A stretch of 64,000 nucleotides of DNA from JAUIIK01 sp963745675 (GTDB taxonomy: Bacteria > Chloroflexota > Chloroflexia > Thermomicrobiales > CFX8), in the NCBI GenBank assembly GCA_963745675.1, contig CAVUYM010000025.1:1-64000 (forward strand), written 5' to 3'. Shown here piece by piece: positions 54,813 to 63,805 of the stretch. How positions within the stretch are numbered: the first letter of the stretch is position 1; each line of letters begins with the position of its first letter. Position numbers and translations under genes: made by a program. The notes beneath the pieces are model-generated. The model was not told where the DNA came from. It saw only the letters and a program-made list of their open reading frames with translations, and did no database searches.

Positions 54813-55676
54813 ATGACACGCCCACTTCTTTTCGGTATTTGTACCGACCAGAACATGGATTGGCAGACATCCGTCGATCGTTGGAAGTATTTTGAGTCGC
54901 TCGGATTCGACAGCATCTGGAATTGCGACCACTTCGAGCAACCATCGAAACCAGGCGGGCCTTACCTCGAAGCCTGGACGATGCTGGCCGGGCTAGCGGC
55001 CCTGACGAGCACGATCCGCATCGGTGTGCTCGTAACCAGCAATACGTTTCGGCATCCTGGGTTGCTCGTCAAAGAGGCGATAACGGTCGATCTCATATCG
55101 AACGGGCGCCTCGAATTTGGTATTGGTGCTGGTTGGTACGTCGCTGAACACGAGGGTTACGGGCTTCAATTCCTCCCGCCTGGCCAACGTGTCGACCAGT
55201 TCGAAGAAGCGGTAGAGATCATGGACAGTCTCTTCCGAAACGAAGAAACGACCTACTCGGGCAAGCACTATCAGCTCGCCGCCGCCCCCTCGCGACCGCG
55301 ACCGGCACAACAACCGCGGCCACCGTTCACCATTGGCGCTCACAAACCGCGCATGATGGGCATTGTCGCGAAATGGGCGGATCGATGGAACACGAGCGGG
55401 ACCGTCGAGGAGGTTCGGGCGAAAAACGCTCTTCTTGACGAGGCACTTGAGCGAATCGGTCGCGACCCGGATTCGATCATTCGATCTCTCTACGGCTGGG
55501 CGGCCGTGATGCCGTTCGATCCCTGGGAATCAGTAGGGGCGTTCGAGCAATGTGTCGGGGAATATCGAGAGGCCGGAATTAACGAATTCGTCATAGATCA
55601 GCCCGACCCGTCACGATTTGACGTCGTCGAGCAGGTGGTGGCCGATGTTCTGCCACGGCTCCGATCAGAGACCTAA
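54813..55676 (+). CDS. LLM-class F420-dependent oxidoreductase
   Basis: ATG 54813 gives MTRPLLFGICTDQNMDWQTS, 287 residues. The pattern is FDSIWNCDHFEQPSKPGGPY, LVTSNTFRHPGLLVKEAITV, SNGRLEFGIGAGWYVAEHEG, and PPFTIGAHKPRMMGIVAKWA. This is a paralogue of the protein at 42812 (both keep GxGAGWYxxEHExYGL and GAxxPRMxGxVAK). It is expected to use reduced F420, with unknown substrate. The frame is open further upstream to 54663, but without a start signal. Its stop overlaps the phosphofructokinase gene end by 4 bases. The gene is intact. Confidence 0.87.
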   Translation: MTRPLLFGICTDQNMDWQTSVDRWKYFESLGFDSIWNCDHFEQPSKPGGPYLEAWTMLAGLAALTSTIRIGVLVTSNTFRHPGLLVKEAITVDLISNGRLEFGIGAGWYVAEHEGYGLQFLPPGQRVDQFEEAVEIMDSLFRNEETTYSGKHYQLAAAPSRPRPAQQPRPPFTIGAHKPRMMGIVAKWADRWNTSGTVEEVRAKNALLDEALERIGRDPDSIIRSLYGWAAVMPFDPWESVGAFEQCVGEYREAGINEFVIDQPDPSRFDVVEQVVADVLPRLRSET

Positions 55677-56910
55677 ACCAGTTCGCTCCAGTCGATGAAT
55701 GAATAGTCGGTAGTACTCGGCCCAACTAGAGGCATGGCGTAATCAGCAAATGCGGCTGTGGGCTGCCCCGTGTCCGGTTCAATGAACGACTCGGGTATTT
55801 TTGATTCAACATTCGCGATCTCGGCTAAGCGCGGCGAGCCGCATATGTGAGGAGTATGGTGTGGAAGATTCACGGGCAATGACGACACAAGATCCCGAAG
55901 CGCCAGCCACCAGCGATTGTACGGCGAAACTGCCCGCAGCCGACGCTTCTCTCCAGATCGACGGAGGAGGCGAAGTCAATCGACGACCGCGATACGGACC
56001 CTGGGCGATCGAGCTTGCCGCGCAGTCCGAGTTCAACGCCGCAGGCCCGGAGAAGCGCCTGACCTGCGCTCGCGAAGTATGGATGGCCAAAGGCGTCCAC
56101 CCATTCCGGGACGTCGCCTGAAACGTGCTCACCGTTTAGCCAGCGCATCGTCTCCGGTACAACAACGACGGCGAAACCCTGATGATCCACGTTCTGTTGG
56201 ATTGTTTGGAGAAATCGGTCCAGTGATTCGAATGGTTGCTCCGGCAGCGCCACAATCGGTGCCGGGAGCCCCACCGGGGTCCATAGCGTGCCAGCTGCCG
56301 CGAGCCAACCGGCATTCCTGCCCATCACTTCGATAAATTTGAGTGGATACAGTGTCGCCGTCGCAATTGTGTCCACCAGTGCATCACGAGCAAATGCGGC
56401 GATGACCCTGGCAGCGGATGGGAAACCAAGGCTGTGATCGGTAACGGCCAAATCATTGTCGATCGTCTTTGGCAGGCCTACCACTCTGAGTTGACGGTTG
56501 TTGTCCAGGGCCATCAGCTCGAGGCGCAATAGCGATTCAGCGGTGTCATTTCCGCCTATACCGATCAGCGCAGTTGCGTTCAACGCCTCGAGTTGATGGA
56601 GGATCAGATCAAGCTGCTCATCAGATGGTCTGAGGCGCGAAGTGGCGAGACCGGCGGATGGCGTACGAGCAAGCCTGTCGAGATTGCGGTCGTCGATCGC
56701 TGATAGATCGACGATCCTGCCTTCGAGAAGACCTTCGAACCCACGATTTGCGCCCAGCACGCGCCCGAAACTTTTTCTCGCTTCGCGGATTATCGATACT
56801 AGACTCGCGTTGAGAACCGACGTTGGGCCGCCCGATTGGAGTACGACGAGATTTTTCAGCTGGACCTCCTGATTGTCTGGACTCGACCCGGACCGAATAC
56901 TCAAGTCCAT
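55673..56910 (-). CDS. pfkA: 6-phosphofructokinase, PPi-dependent type, frameshifted
   Basis: About 405 residues are read from 56910. Motifs: LVVLQSGGPTSVLNASLVSI, LGANRGFEGLLEGRIVDLSA, LIGIGGNDTAESLLRLEL, and VVGLPKTIDNDLAVTDHSLG, then EVMGRNAGWLAAAGTL and VVVVPETMRW. The Gly-Gly-Asn-Asp and Pro-Lys-Thr-Ile-Asp-Asn-Asp motifs are those of PPi-dependent or mixed-type enzymes, not of the ATP type (GGDGS). The C-terminus needs shifts near 55955 and 55825 (VQSLVAGASGSCVVIARESS, then ANVESKIPESFIEPDTGQPT) and ends at 55673. It catalyses fructose-6-phosphate phosphorylation in glycolysis. Phosphate donor is inferred from motifs only. Confidence 0.82.
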
Positions 56911-57056
56911 AGCCTAACAACAGCAGCGGGACCGGTGAGGATGGAATATTAGGACTATGAACATGGTTGTATTATTTGGATAGACGTGAGAACCTCATAT
57001 TGACGCACTTTCGTTATTTCGCTCGATGCATTGAGAATCACCTGAAGGCTGAATAG

Positions 57057-57224
57057 ATGACCGAAAACATTCGCAAAGCAATCGATCGTGCGACTGACTG
57101 GCTCCAGGAATTTTCCGACGCGCTTAGCAACTTCGCCGACCCAAAGCGTCTCGTAGGCCAGCCGGTCCCGGTACGAGTGAGCCAGCAGTATCCGGCTTCG
57201 AAGAATATCGAATCGGAGCGATAA
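57057..57224 (+). CDS. small 55-residue hypothetical ORF
   Basis: ATG 57057 to TAA 57222-57224 gives a charged amphipathic protein (NIRKAIDRATDWLQEFSDAL, then a Pro/Val-rich centre and KNIESER). No ribosome-binding site of note is seen and no family is recognised. The regular helix and normal composition make it more likely real than chance. It lies 35 bases before another 55-residue ORF on the same strand. Confidence 0.4.
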   Translation: MTENIRKAIDRATDWLQEFSDALSNFADPKRLVGQPVPVRVSQQYPASKNIESER

Positions 57225-57259
57225 AGGCGCGAATACTCCGATAGCAAAGGTGTAGTGCA

Positions 57260-57427
57260 ATGTTTGGTTGGATCATCATACTTGGAATGCTTGGGGCTGG
57301 ATTTTTCGTGAGCATTTATCTCGCCGCCCGCTGGGGGCGTGGTGCACACGAGGGCATGTCAGTCAACATGGAATCGGAGTCGGCAAGCTACCTCAACTAC
57401 ACCCGAGGTCAGATAACCGGCGTATAG
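57260..57427 (+). CDS. small single-pass membrane protein, 55 residues
   Basis: ATG 57260 starts FGWIIILGMLGAGFFVSIYL, one membrane helix, followed by a soluble tail of about 30 residues (AARWGRGAHEGMSVNMESES). TAG is at 57425-57427. A rho-independent terminator begins 28 bases after the stop, which supports a real transcript. No family is recognised. It may be co-transcribed with the ORF at 57057. Confidence 0.5.
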   Translation: MFGWIIILGMLGAGFFVSIYLAARWGRGAHEGMSVNMESESASYLNYTRGQITGV

Positions 57428-57454
57428 ACAAATTCCACAATCGATCAGCATTGT

Positions 57455-57485
57455 AAAGGACGCCTGCGGGTGTCCTTTCTTGTTG
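57455..57485 (+). terminator. rho-independent terminator after the small ORFs
   Basis: AAAGGAC at 57455-57461 pairs with GTCCTTT at 57472-57478 around a loop with CCTGCGG, followed by CTTGTTGT. It ends the two-ORF unit at 57057-57427. Confidence 0.6.
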
Positions 57486-57628
57486 TCTCGTTAGTTTCTG
57501 CGAGCGCCGTACCTGCCTTTGATCGTTTTGGATTGGTGGCGCTGGCAGGCCATTGGTTATGGAAGCCACCGAGCACCTCGACCAGCCGCATCCGCGATTG
57601 ATAGCCTCTTATCTATGCGTACGTACGC

Positions 57629-57634
57629 TATAAT
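57629..57634 (+). promoter_or_regulatory. TATAAT -10 box upstream of the glycoside hydrolase
   Basis: A perfect TATAAT occurs 44 bases before the chosen GTG start at 57678. No good -35 box lies at 16-18 bases. If used, transcription would start near 57641, which would exclude starts upstream of that point. Confidence 0.35.
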
Positions 57635-57677
57635 TCAGATGCATTGTGTATTGTCTGGACTATTGAAACGGGGCCGC

Positions 57678-59486
57678 GTGCCAGCATCTGGGACCTGGCG
57701 ACATCACCTTGCGGCAGCGCTCGTGCCGCTATTCGTCATTGCGGGCCTTACATCAGGATTGCCAGGTGAGTCGGGGCCGCAGGCCGGGATAGTAAAGCCT
57801 GATCCGGAGATATTTGGCATTGTCGGTCTTGATCCTTGGTACACCTACAATGCCGATCCGGTCAATTTCCCGGGCGACGTCAATCGTGCCCTGCTCGAAC
57901 GCATGGCATCAGATATGTCCACGATGGGTGCTCGCTGGATTCGGATCGAGTTCCACGCAGAATATGATCTAGACGAGGGGCCCGGCCCGATCGACTATTC
58001 AAAGCTCGATTGGTTCATCAACGAGCTGGCACCTCGCTACGGCCTCAACATCCTTGCCGTACTCGGCAGCGGTCTGATTGGGGATCGTGATCCGACCTGG
58101 AGCTTCCAGCATATCAACGATTCTGTCAGTGAGACTGGATCAAACTACTACATCGATCAGTATGTACAGCGTGTTGATGAGATTATGCAACGGTATGGAT
58201 CGCGGTTGGCAGGCGTCGAGATATTGAACGAGCCCAATGCCAACGAGGTGTTGTCAGAGGAATCGCTGGGGCAGCAAAAGGCTGTGCTATCTGCCAACTA
58301 TGGGGTACTCATTCGTCGCTCCTACGATGCGGTCAAGGGCCACAGTCCAGAGACCGCAGTGGTCGTTGGTGGTGTGCTTTTCGATGACGATCACGGGGCG
58401 TCATACGATTTGCGGGGGCGTTCTTATGACATGGACTGGCTCGAAGGCGTCTATGCGTCCAAGGCCGTCATGAGCTATCAGGCAGAGTACGGCCATCATC
58501 CTTTCGATGCGATTGCGGTTCATCCCTACTTCATGGAACCGCAGCAGGTAATCGAATATTTGCAAGAAGCGCGAAAACTACAACTCCGCTTCAATGACCG
58601 CATCGGGCGAATCTGGATTACTGAGATTGGATGGCCAGCTCAACCGCCCGAAAATGTCACCGATTTGGGGCTCGGGCTCCCGTCCTCGAGTGAGTGGCAA
58701 CAAGCAGCGTTCATGAGTGCTATCTACACGTCGGTGCAACAACGGGCGCCGTTTGTAGAACGGATCTTCTGGTTCAAATACGAAGACTTTCCGGTCGACG
58801 GTGAATTTAATGGATGGGGACTCGTCCGGCTCGAAGGTCCTCACGACGAGTATGGGAGCTATGCCAATCCGTGGCCGCGAAAATTAGCTTTCGCCGTTTA
58901 TCAGGCGCTGGCAAGCCCGCAATATTTGCCAGTTGCGCCGGTTGATCCCGAGGTTGTGGCGGATGATGCCGTCTATTTTCCCGAGACCAAACACACTTTG
59001 TCCTCCCCTTTCCTGGACTACTGGGAATCTCAGGGGGGCGCAGATAGATTTGGCTTCCCGATAACTGAGCCTTTCGACCAAGGTGGGCACCTGGTGCAGT
59101 ACTTCGAACGGGCTCGTTTCGACCATTACCCGGAATACGCTGAAGATGGTTGGGGCGTTCAACTTGGCTTGCTCGGGCGATTTCTCGTAGAAGCTCGCGG
59201 TATATCAACGGAAGCCGGCGACACGGCAGACAATCCAAACCGGCGATTCTTTGAGGAAACGAACCAATCTATTCTCGGGGCATTCAGGGATTACTGGGAA
59301 CAGAACGGTGGGTTGGTCCAGTTCGGCTATCCGTTGACTGCGGAATTCATCGAACGCGGCGTGCTCGTCCAGTACTTCGAACGGGCGCGGTTTGAGTATG
59401 TGCCAACATCGGATGGATCAGGCTTTGAGGTTCGGCTCGGTGACATTGGCACAGAAACTATCGAGATACCTGGCTGGTATCGCTAA
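57678..59486 (+). CDS. secreted TIM-barrel glycoside hydrolase with two FERARF repeats
   Basis: The frame is open from 57519, and GTG 57678 fits a signal peptide (TWRHHLAAALVPLFVIAGLT, cleavage near residue 27). The catalytic barrel spans about residues 45-420. The likely acid is in LAGVEILNEPNANEVL, and the likely nucleophile is the Glu in RIWITEIGWPAQPPE; this layout is that of clan GH-A (GH5/GH39/GH53-like) enzymes, the exact family being unclear. Two C-terminal repeats follow: HTLSSPFLDYWESQGGADRF with LVQYFERARFDHYP, and QSILGAFRDYWEQNGGLVQF with LVQYFERARFEYVP. Such repeats are typical of exported Chloroflexota proteins and may bind cell wall. The stop overlaps the next start (TAATG). 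Confidence 0.75.
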   Translation: MPASGTWRHHLAAALVPLFVIAGLTSGLPGESGPQAGIVKPDPEIFGIVGLDPWYTYNADPVNFPGDVNRALLERMASDMSTMGARWIRIEFHAEYDLDEGPGPIDYSKLDWFINELAPRYGLNILAVLGSGLIGDRDPTWSFQHINDSVSETGSNYYIDQYVQRVDEIMQRYGSRLAGVEILNEPNANEVLSEESLGQQKAVLSANYGVLIRRSYDAVKGHSPETAVVVGGVLFDDDHGASYDLRGRSYDMDWLEGVYASKAVMSYQAEYGHHPFDAIAVHPYFMEPQQVIEYLQEARKLQLRFNDRIGRIWITEIGWPAQPPENVTDLGLGLPSSSEWQQAAFMSAIYTSVQQRAPFVERIFWFKYEDFPVDGEFNGWGLVRLEGPHDEYGSYANPWPRKLAFAVYQALASPQYLPVAPVDPEVVADDAVYFPETKHTLSSPFLDYWESQGGADRFGFPITEPFDQGGHLVQYFERARFDHYPEYAEDGWGVQLGLLGRFLVEARGISTEAGDTADNPNRRFFEETNQSILGAFRDYWEQNGGLVQFGYPLTAEFIERGVLVQYFERARFEYVPTSDGSGFEVRLGDIGTETIEIPGWYR

Positions 59487-60645
59487 TGCAGCTTCGGCCT
59501 CCGCCTGGCGACGAATCAGTCATGCCGCTCGCCGAGCTCATCGCTCAAGAGATCGAGACACTGGGCCGATCACCTTCGCAAGGTTCATGGAACTTGCCAT
59601 CCAGCATCCAGAATACGGTTACTACGCGGCCTCCGTGGAACGCGTAGGTCAATCGGGGGATTTCCTGACCGCACCAGAAACCCATCCAATCTTCGGCCAG
59701 ATCCTGGCACGCCAGATCGTGGAATGCTGGACCAATTTAGGTGCACCTGCGCAGCTGAAGATTCGCGAATTCGGAGCTGGTAGGGGCACCCTTGCCTCTC
59801 AAATCATCGAAACCATTGCCAGCGAACCGCCAGAAGGTCTTGAAACACTCGTCTACGAATTGGCTGATCTGAATATCGATCACATAAAAGCCGTCGAGCG
59901 CCGACTAGCGCTTCCGATTAGTGCAATAGACGTTTCCGTGCGCGCGGCTTGTGACGATGGGTTTACCGGCGTCGTGCTCGCTAACGAATTGCTCGACGCG
60001 ATGCCGTTTCACCGAATTCAAAAGATTCGTGGGAAAGTCCATGAACTCCGGATCGGCCTTGAGAACGGCTGGTTCAGCGAAAGCGCCGGACGATTGTCAC
60101 CTGAGGCACGGTTATTGGAGGATGACTTCGAACATTTGGGTGAGGGGCAAGTCATCGAGGCATCCCCGGCTACCGCGCAATGGGTTGAGGATCTCGGCAA
60201 TCAGCTCGAGCGTGGTTACGTCATCATCGTCGACTATGGCTACGAACGTGATCTGCTTCACGACGCCAATCGCTTCCCTCGAGGCACGTTGAAAACGTAC
60301 AGGCGACACGTTGTCGAGGAAGAACCGCTCGTTCACATTGGGAATCAGGACATTACCGCGCATGTTAACTTCAGTGTAGTGGCGGATGCGGCGACAAACG
60401 CCGGTTTCGATCTCGCGGGGATTACGACACTGGCTGAATTTTGCGCTGGTCTTGGTATTGATCGCATTCTCATGCAGGCTCAAACTGAAGCCGAGTCCCC
60501 GACTATGTACCTCGCCGCCCGCAACGCTGCGATGGAGTTACTCGATCCTGGTGGGCTTGGTCGATTCCGGGTCGCGATCCTATCGAGGGGTCGGCACAAG
60601 GACTCGCATCTCAAGGGATTGGCGTTCAAGCTTCCCGGCCGCTAG
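59486..60645 (+). CDS. MidA/NDUFAF7-like SAM-dependent methyltransferase, one frameshift
   Basis: ATG 59486 overlaps the hydrolase stop. After QLRPPPGDESVMPLAELIAQ and a shift near 59565, it continues ITFARFMELAIQHPEYGYYA, SVERVGQSGDFLTAPETHPI, LKIREFGAGRGTLASQIIET (SAM loop), and VVLANELLDAMPFHRIQKI. Then VIEASPATAQWVEDLG and VIIVDYGYERDLLHDANRFP, with RGTLKTYRRHVVEEEPLVHI. These are the motifs of COG1565, whose mitochondrial member methylates an Arg of complex I. The bacterial role is uncertain, and complex I genes are not nearby. The length is about 385 residues, which is normal. Confidence 0.85.
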
Positions 60646-60748
60646 CTATCGGAGTCAGCAGGTGACGCATGAGTTTGATCGCAACATTCCGATAGGCTCC
60701 CGGTAGCAATCCGCATATCCTGAATATGGATAGTCGTGAGCAGGATGT

Positions 60749-61929
60749 GTGAAAGAAGCGGAGCAGTACGTGCAATCACAAGCCCACAGTAAACAGGCGC
60801 ATTTCATTGAAGAAGAGCAACGTTGGAACGCCGTGCTCGAACGAGATCCAGTGGCAGATGGCGCTTTCTACTACGGCGTATCGTCAACAGGGATCTTTTG
60901 TCGCCCGACATGCCCATCACGGCGACCGAGCAAGCAGCGGGTGACGTTTTTCGACACGGCGGGCGAAGCGCTCGGTCACGGATACAGACCCTGCAAGCGT
61001 TGCCGGCCCGAATCACAGTCCCCGGATGTCGAATTTGTACAACAAGTCGTAGACGTCATCGATGGCTGGGGTGACGGAAAGCCAACGCTAGCCGACCTTG
61101 CCGAGGCGGTGGGAATGAGTCCCGGGCATCTGCAACGGAAGTTTAAGGCCGCCACTGGAATATCACCGGCTGAATATTCGAGAAAGCGACGTATCGACAA
61201 ATTCCGAACTGAATTGAAAGGCGGGCGTGACGTGACTGGAAGCGTGTACGAAGCTGGGTTCGAGTCTTCGGCGTCGCTCTACGAATCGGTAGATCGAGAA
61301 CTGGGTATGGCGCCAACAGACTACAAATCCGGCGCGGAAAAGCGCCAGATTCATTACCTGACGGCTATGAGCCCTCTTGGACGTTTGATGTTAGCGTACA
61401 CGGAAGTCGGTGTGGCATCCATTCAGATTGGCGACAATGATGATGAACTTTCGGGCTACTCGAAAGAGAATTCCCGAAGGCCGAAATCGTGCGGGATCCG
61501 AAGCAACCATCCTTGGCTTCAGATTGTCATCGACTATCTGAGCGGTGAAATTCCGCATCCAGAGCTGCCACTCGACATCCAGGGTACAGCGTTTCAGCGC
61601 CGAGTCTGGCAGGCGATTCGCGTGATCCCCTCCGGTGAAACGCGCAGCTATCGTGATATTGCAGAGGAACTCGGAACCCAGGTGCTGTGCGAGCCGTGGC
61701 GAATGCCTGCGGGCGAAATCGCCTGGCATTCACGATACCCTGCCATCGCGTCGTTCGGTCCGATGGTTCTGCCGGTGGATATCGATGGGGCGTTGAGCGC
61801 AAAGCGGCTTTGCTGTCGATGGAGGCCGATGCGCAGAAAAACCGATACCGGGCCGAGCGCCGTAGAATGGCGATGAGGTTGCTTCGGAACCGTCAAAACA
61901 CTCAGTCGGAATCTCGATTCGTAAGATAG
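60749..61929 (+). CDS. ada: Ada: methylphosphotriester and O6-methylguanine repair protein/regulator, frameshifted
   Basis: The protein is about 390 residues. The N-terminal zinc/acceptor domain has GIFCRPTCPSRRPSKQ and HGYRPCKRCRPES. The AraC-type DNA-binding domain is at about 95-190 (LADLAEAVGMSPGHLQRKFK, YEAGFESSASLYESVDRELG). The C-terminal methyltransferase has FQRRVWQAIRVIPSGETRSY and, after a shift near 61685, NRLAFTIPCHRVVRSDGSAG with the acceptor Cys. A compensated pair of shifts is likely near 61460-61520. The protein removes alkyl groups from DNA and, once methylated, activates its own transcription. All key cysteines are present across the breaks. Confidence 0.88.
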
Positions 61930-62008
61930 CCGTAATTTGACCGGTGCATACTTCAGATGTAGATCAGACTCAGCGACGTTGAAACACTGGACGAACGAGG
62001 CTAATCAG

Positions 62009-63766
62009 ATGACGAGTATTCCAACCGATTTAAGTCCATCCGAGCGCTCAGATGATGCCATGTCGAATGTGGCGGAAGTCGAAAATTCCGGCGGTTGGCC
62101 GATATCCAACGGGCTAATCGTTGGCGCCCTCGCCGGACTTGTGGCGAGCGGTCTCATGCTTTGGATAGGACGTAGCTGGGGCGGTTCGATCGTTGCACAA
62201 CTAATGGCCGAGCGGACGACGGCTGAATTGCCGTTGTCGGTCGTGCGTGATTCGATTCAAAATCTCGAAGAGAATGCAAAACCCGTCGCACTCATAGGAA
62301 TCACAATAGGTCAGGTGATAGCCGCTGCGTTAGGCGCACTCGTCTACGGGCGCTTTGCCGGTTCGACGCCGAGGCAACGGATACTCGGGAGCCTGGCGCT
62401 CAGTGGCGTAGCCTGGCTGGTTTTGTCGGTCGTTGCCGCGCCAATAGGCGGCATAGGGTTGTTCGCGCTGGATTCGCCGCTCGGCGTTGGAAAGACCCAT
62501 CTCAACTTCATCATAACATCGATTGCCTATGGTGTAATGGTCGCTGCAATGGTGCCATGGCCTCAATCCAATGCCGTTCAGGCTGATGATGGGCGACGCA
62601 ATGTGCTTAGATCGCCGGCCTCGGTGCGCTGGCAATACCTGCGATCTGGGCAACGCGATACATCGGCGTACACGCCAATCGACTTCGAACATCGGCTGAC
62701 ACTGAAGCGGCCTTTCGCTCGACGGCCGGATCTGGGACCTTCGAAGCCGCAGGAATGCCGGAGTTCAACACGCCACTGGATGCGTTTTACGTCGTATCAA
62801 AGAACCTGGTTGATCCGTCCGTGTCAGAGATGGACTGGAGTTTGAAGATCGGCGGGATGGTGGATAATCCCGATGACGCTCTCCTTCAGCGATGTACTAC
62901 TCCGTGATTCGAGTGAAATGTCCTCGACTCTCGAATGCATCTCCAATCGCGTCGGCGGAAGTTACATCTCCAACACGTCTGGACTGGGTTTCCGCTCAAA
63001 GAGTCTGCTCGAAGAAGCCGGACTTCAGGATGGAGTGGTCGACATAAAGATGGAGGCGGCTGACGGGTACTCAGAGTCGATCCCGTTGAGTGAAGCACTT
63101 CAGGATGACACGATGCTCGTCTACCTCATAGACGGCCAGCCACTAACCGAAAAGCACGGTTTTCCAGTTGCGCCTCATCGTTCCGAACATCTTCGGGATG
63201 AAGAACGTCAAGTGGATCACCAGTATCCAAGCGGTCGCCGAGGATTCCAGGGCTACTGGCAGGAGCGACAGTGGAGCGATGTCGCGACTGTCGTTACGAT
63301 GAGTCGCATCGACATTCCGAGCCGCGGCGCAAGGCGAATCTGGGTGACACTGTCGAGCTTGGCGGCGTCGCGTTCGCCGGAGATCGCGGCATATCCATGG
63401 TAGAGGTAACGACGGACGGTGGCGCGACCTGGCAGGAAGCGGAGCTGTCTGAAGTGCCGTCAAATCGGACCTGGCGGCTCTGGCGCTACGATCACGTCGC
63501 AACCGAAGCTGGCATTCGGCGGGTTAGCGTGCGCGCCACCGACGGCAATGGTGATCTGCAACCTGAGATCGAGCAAGATCCATTGCCGGATGGCGCGACC
63601 GGTCTGGACCGGGACTGGTTCGAAGTCTTGGACGCAGAAGGCGAATCAGTCGAAGTCGGCGGTCAATCGATAACCGCCGCATCCCGCAAGTGGTTGGACG
63701 GAGACTTCTCGCCGGAGGCTACGTCCGATCGGGGACTAGACGGTATCCGAGAAATTCACGAGTTAA
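62009..63766 (+). CDS. membrane-anchored molybdopterin oxidoreductase (sulfite oxidase fold), frameshifted
   Basis: ATG 62009 follows ACGAGG. The N-terminal 200 residues hold four membrane helices (LIVGALAGLVASGLMLWIGR, IGITIGQVIAAALGALVYGR, SLALSGVAWLVLSVVAAPIG, NFIITSIAYGVMVAAMVPW). The Moco domain follows with FYVVSKNLVDPSVSEMDWSL, LECISNRVGGSYISNTSGLG (Cys ligand), GYSESIPLSEALQDDTMLVY and NIFGMKNVKWITSIQ. A dimerisation domain has GISMVEVTTDGGATWQEAEL. Shifts lie near 62700, 62865 and 63160, and others are possible near the end. TAA at 63764-63766 precedes a strong terminator. The membrane domain in place of a Tat signal is seen in some Chloroflexota and actinobacterial members. Confidence 0.8.
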
Positions 63767-63769
63767 GAG

Positions 63770-63805
63770 GACCTGTTCCCGCGATCTACGGGAACAGGTC
63801 TTTTT
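63770..63805. terminator. strong terminator shared by convergent genes
   Basis: GACCTGTTCCCG at 63770-63781 pairs perfectly with CGGGAACAGGTC at 63789-63800 around the loop CGATCTA, followed by TTTTT on the + strand. The complement of CTA in the loop (63786-63788) is the stop codon of cofE on the - strand, so the stem's right arm is also cofE coding sequence. Confidence 0.88.
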
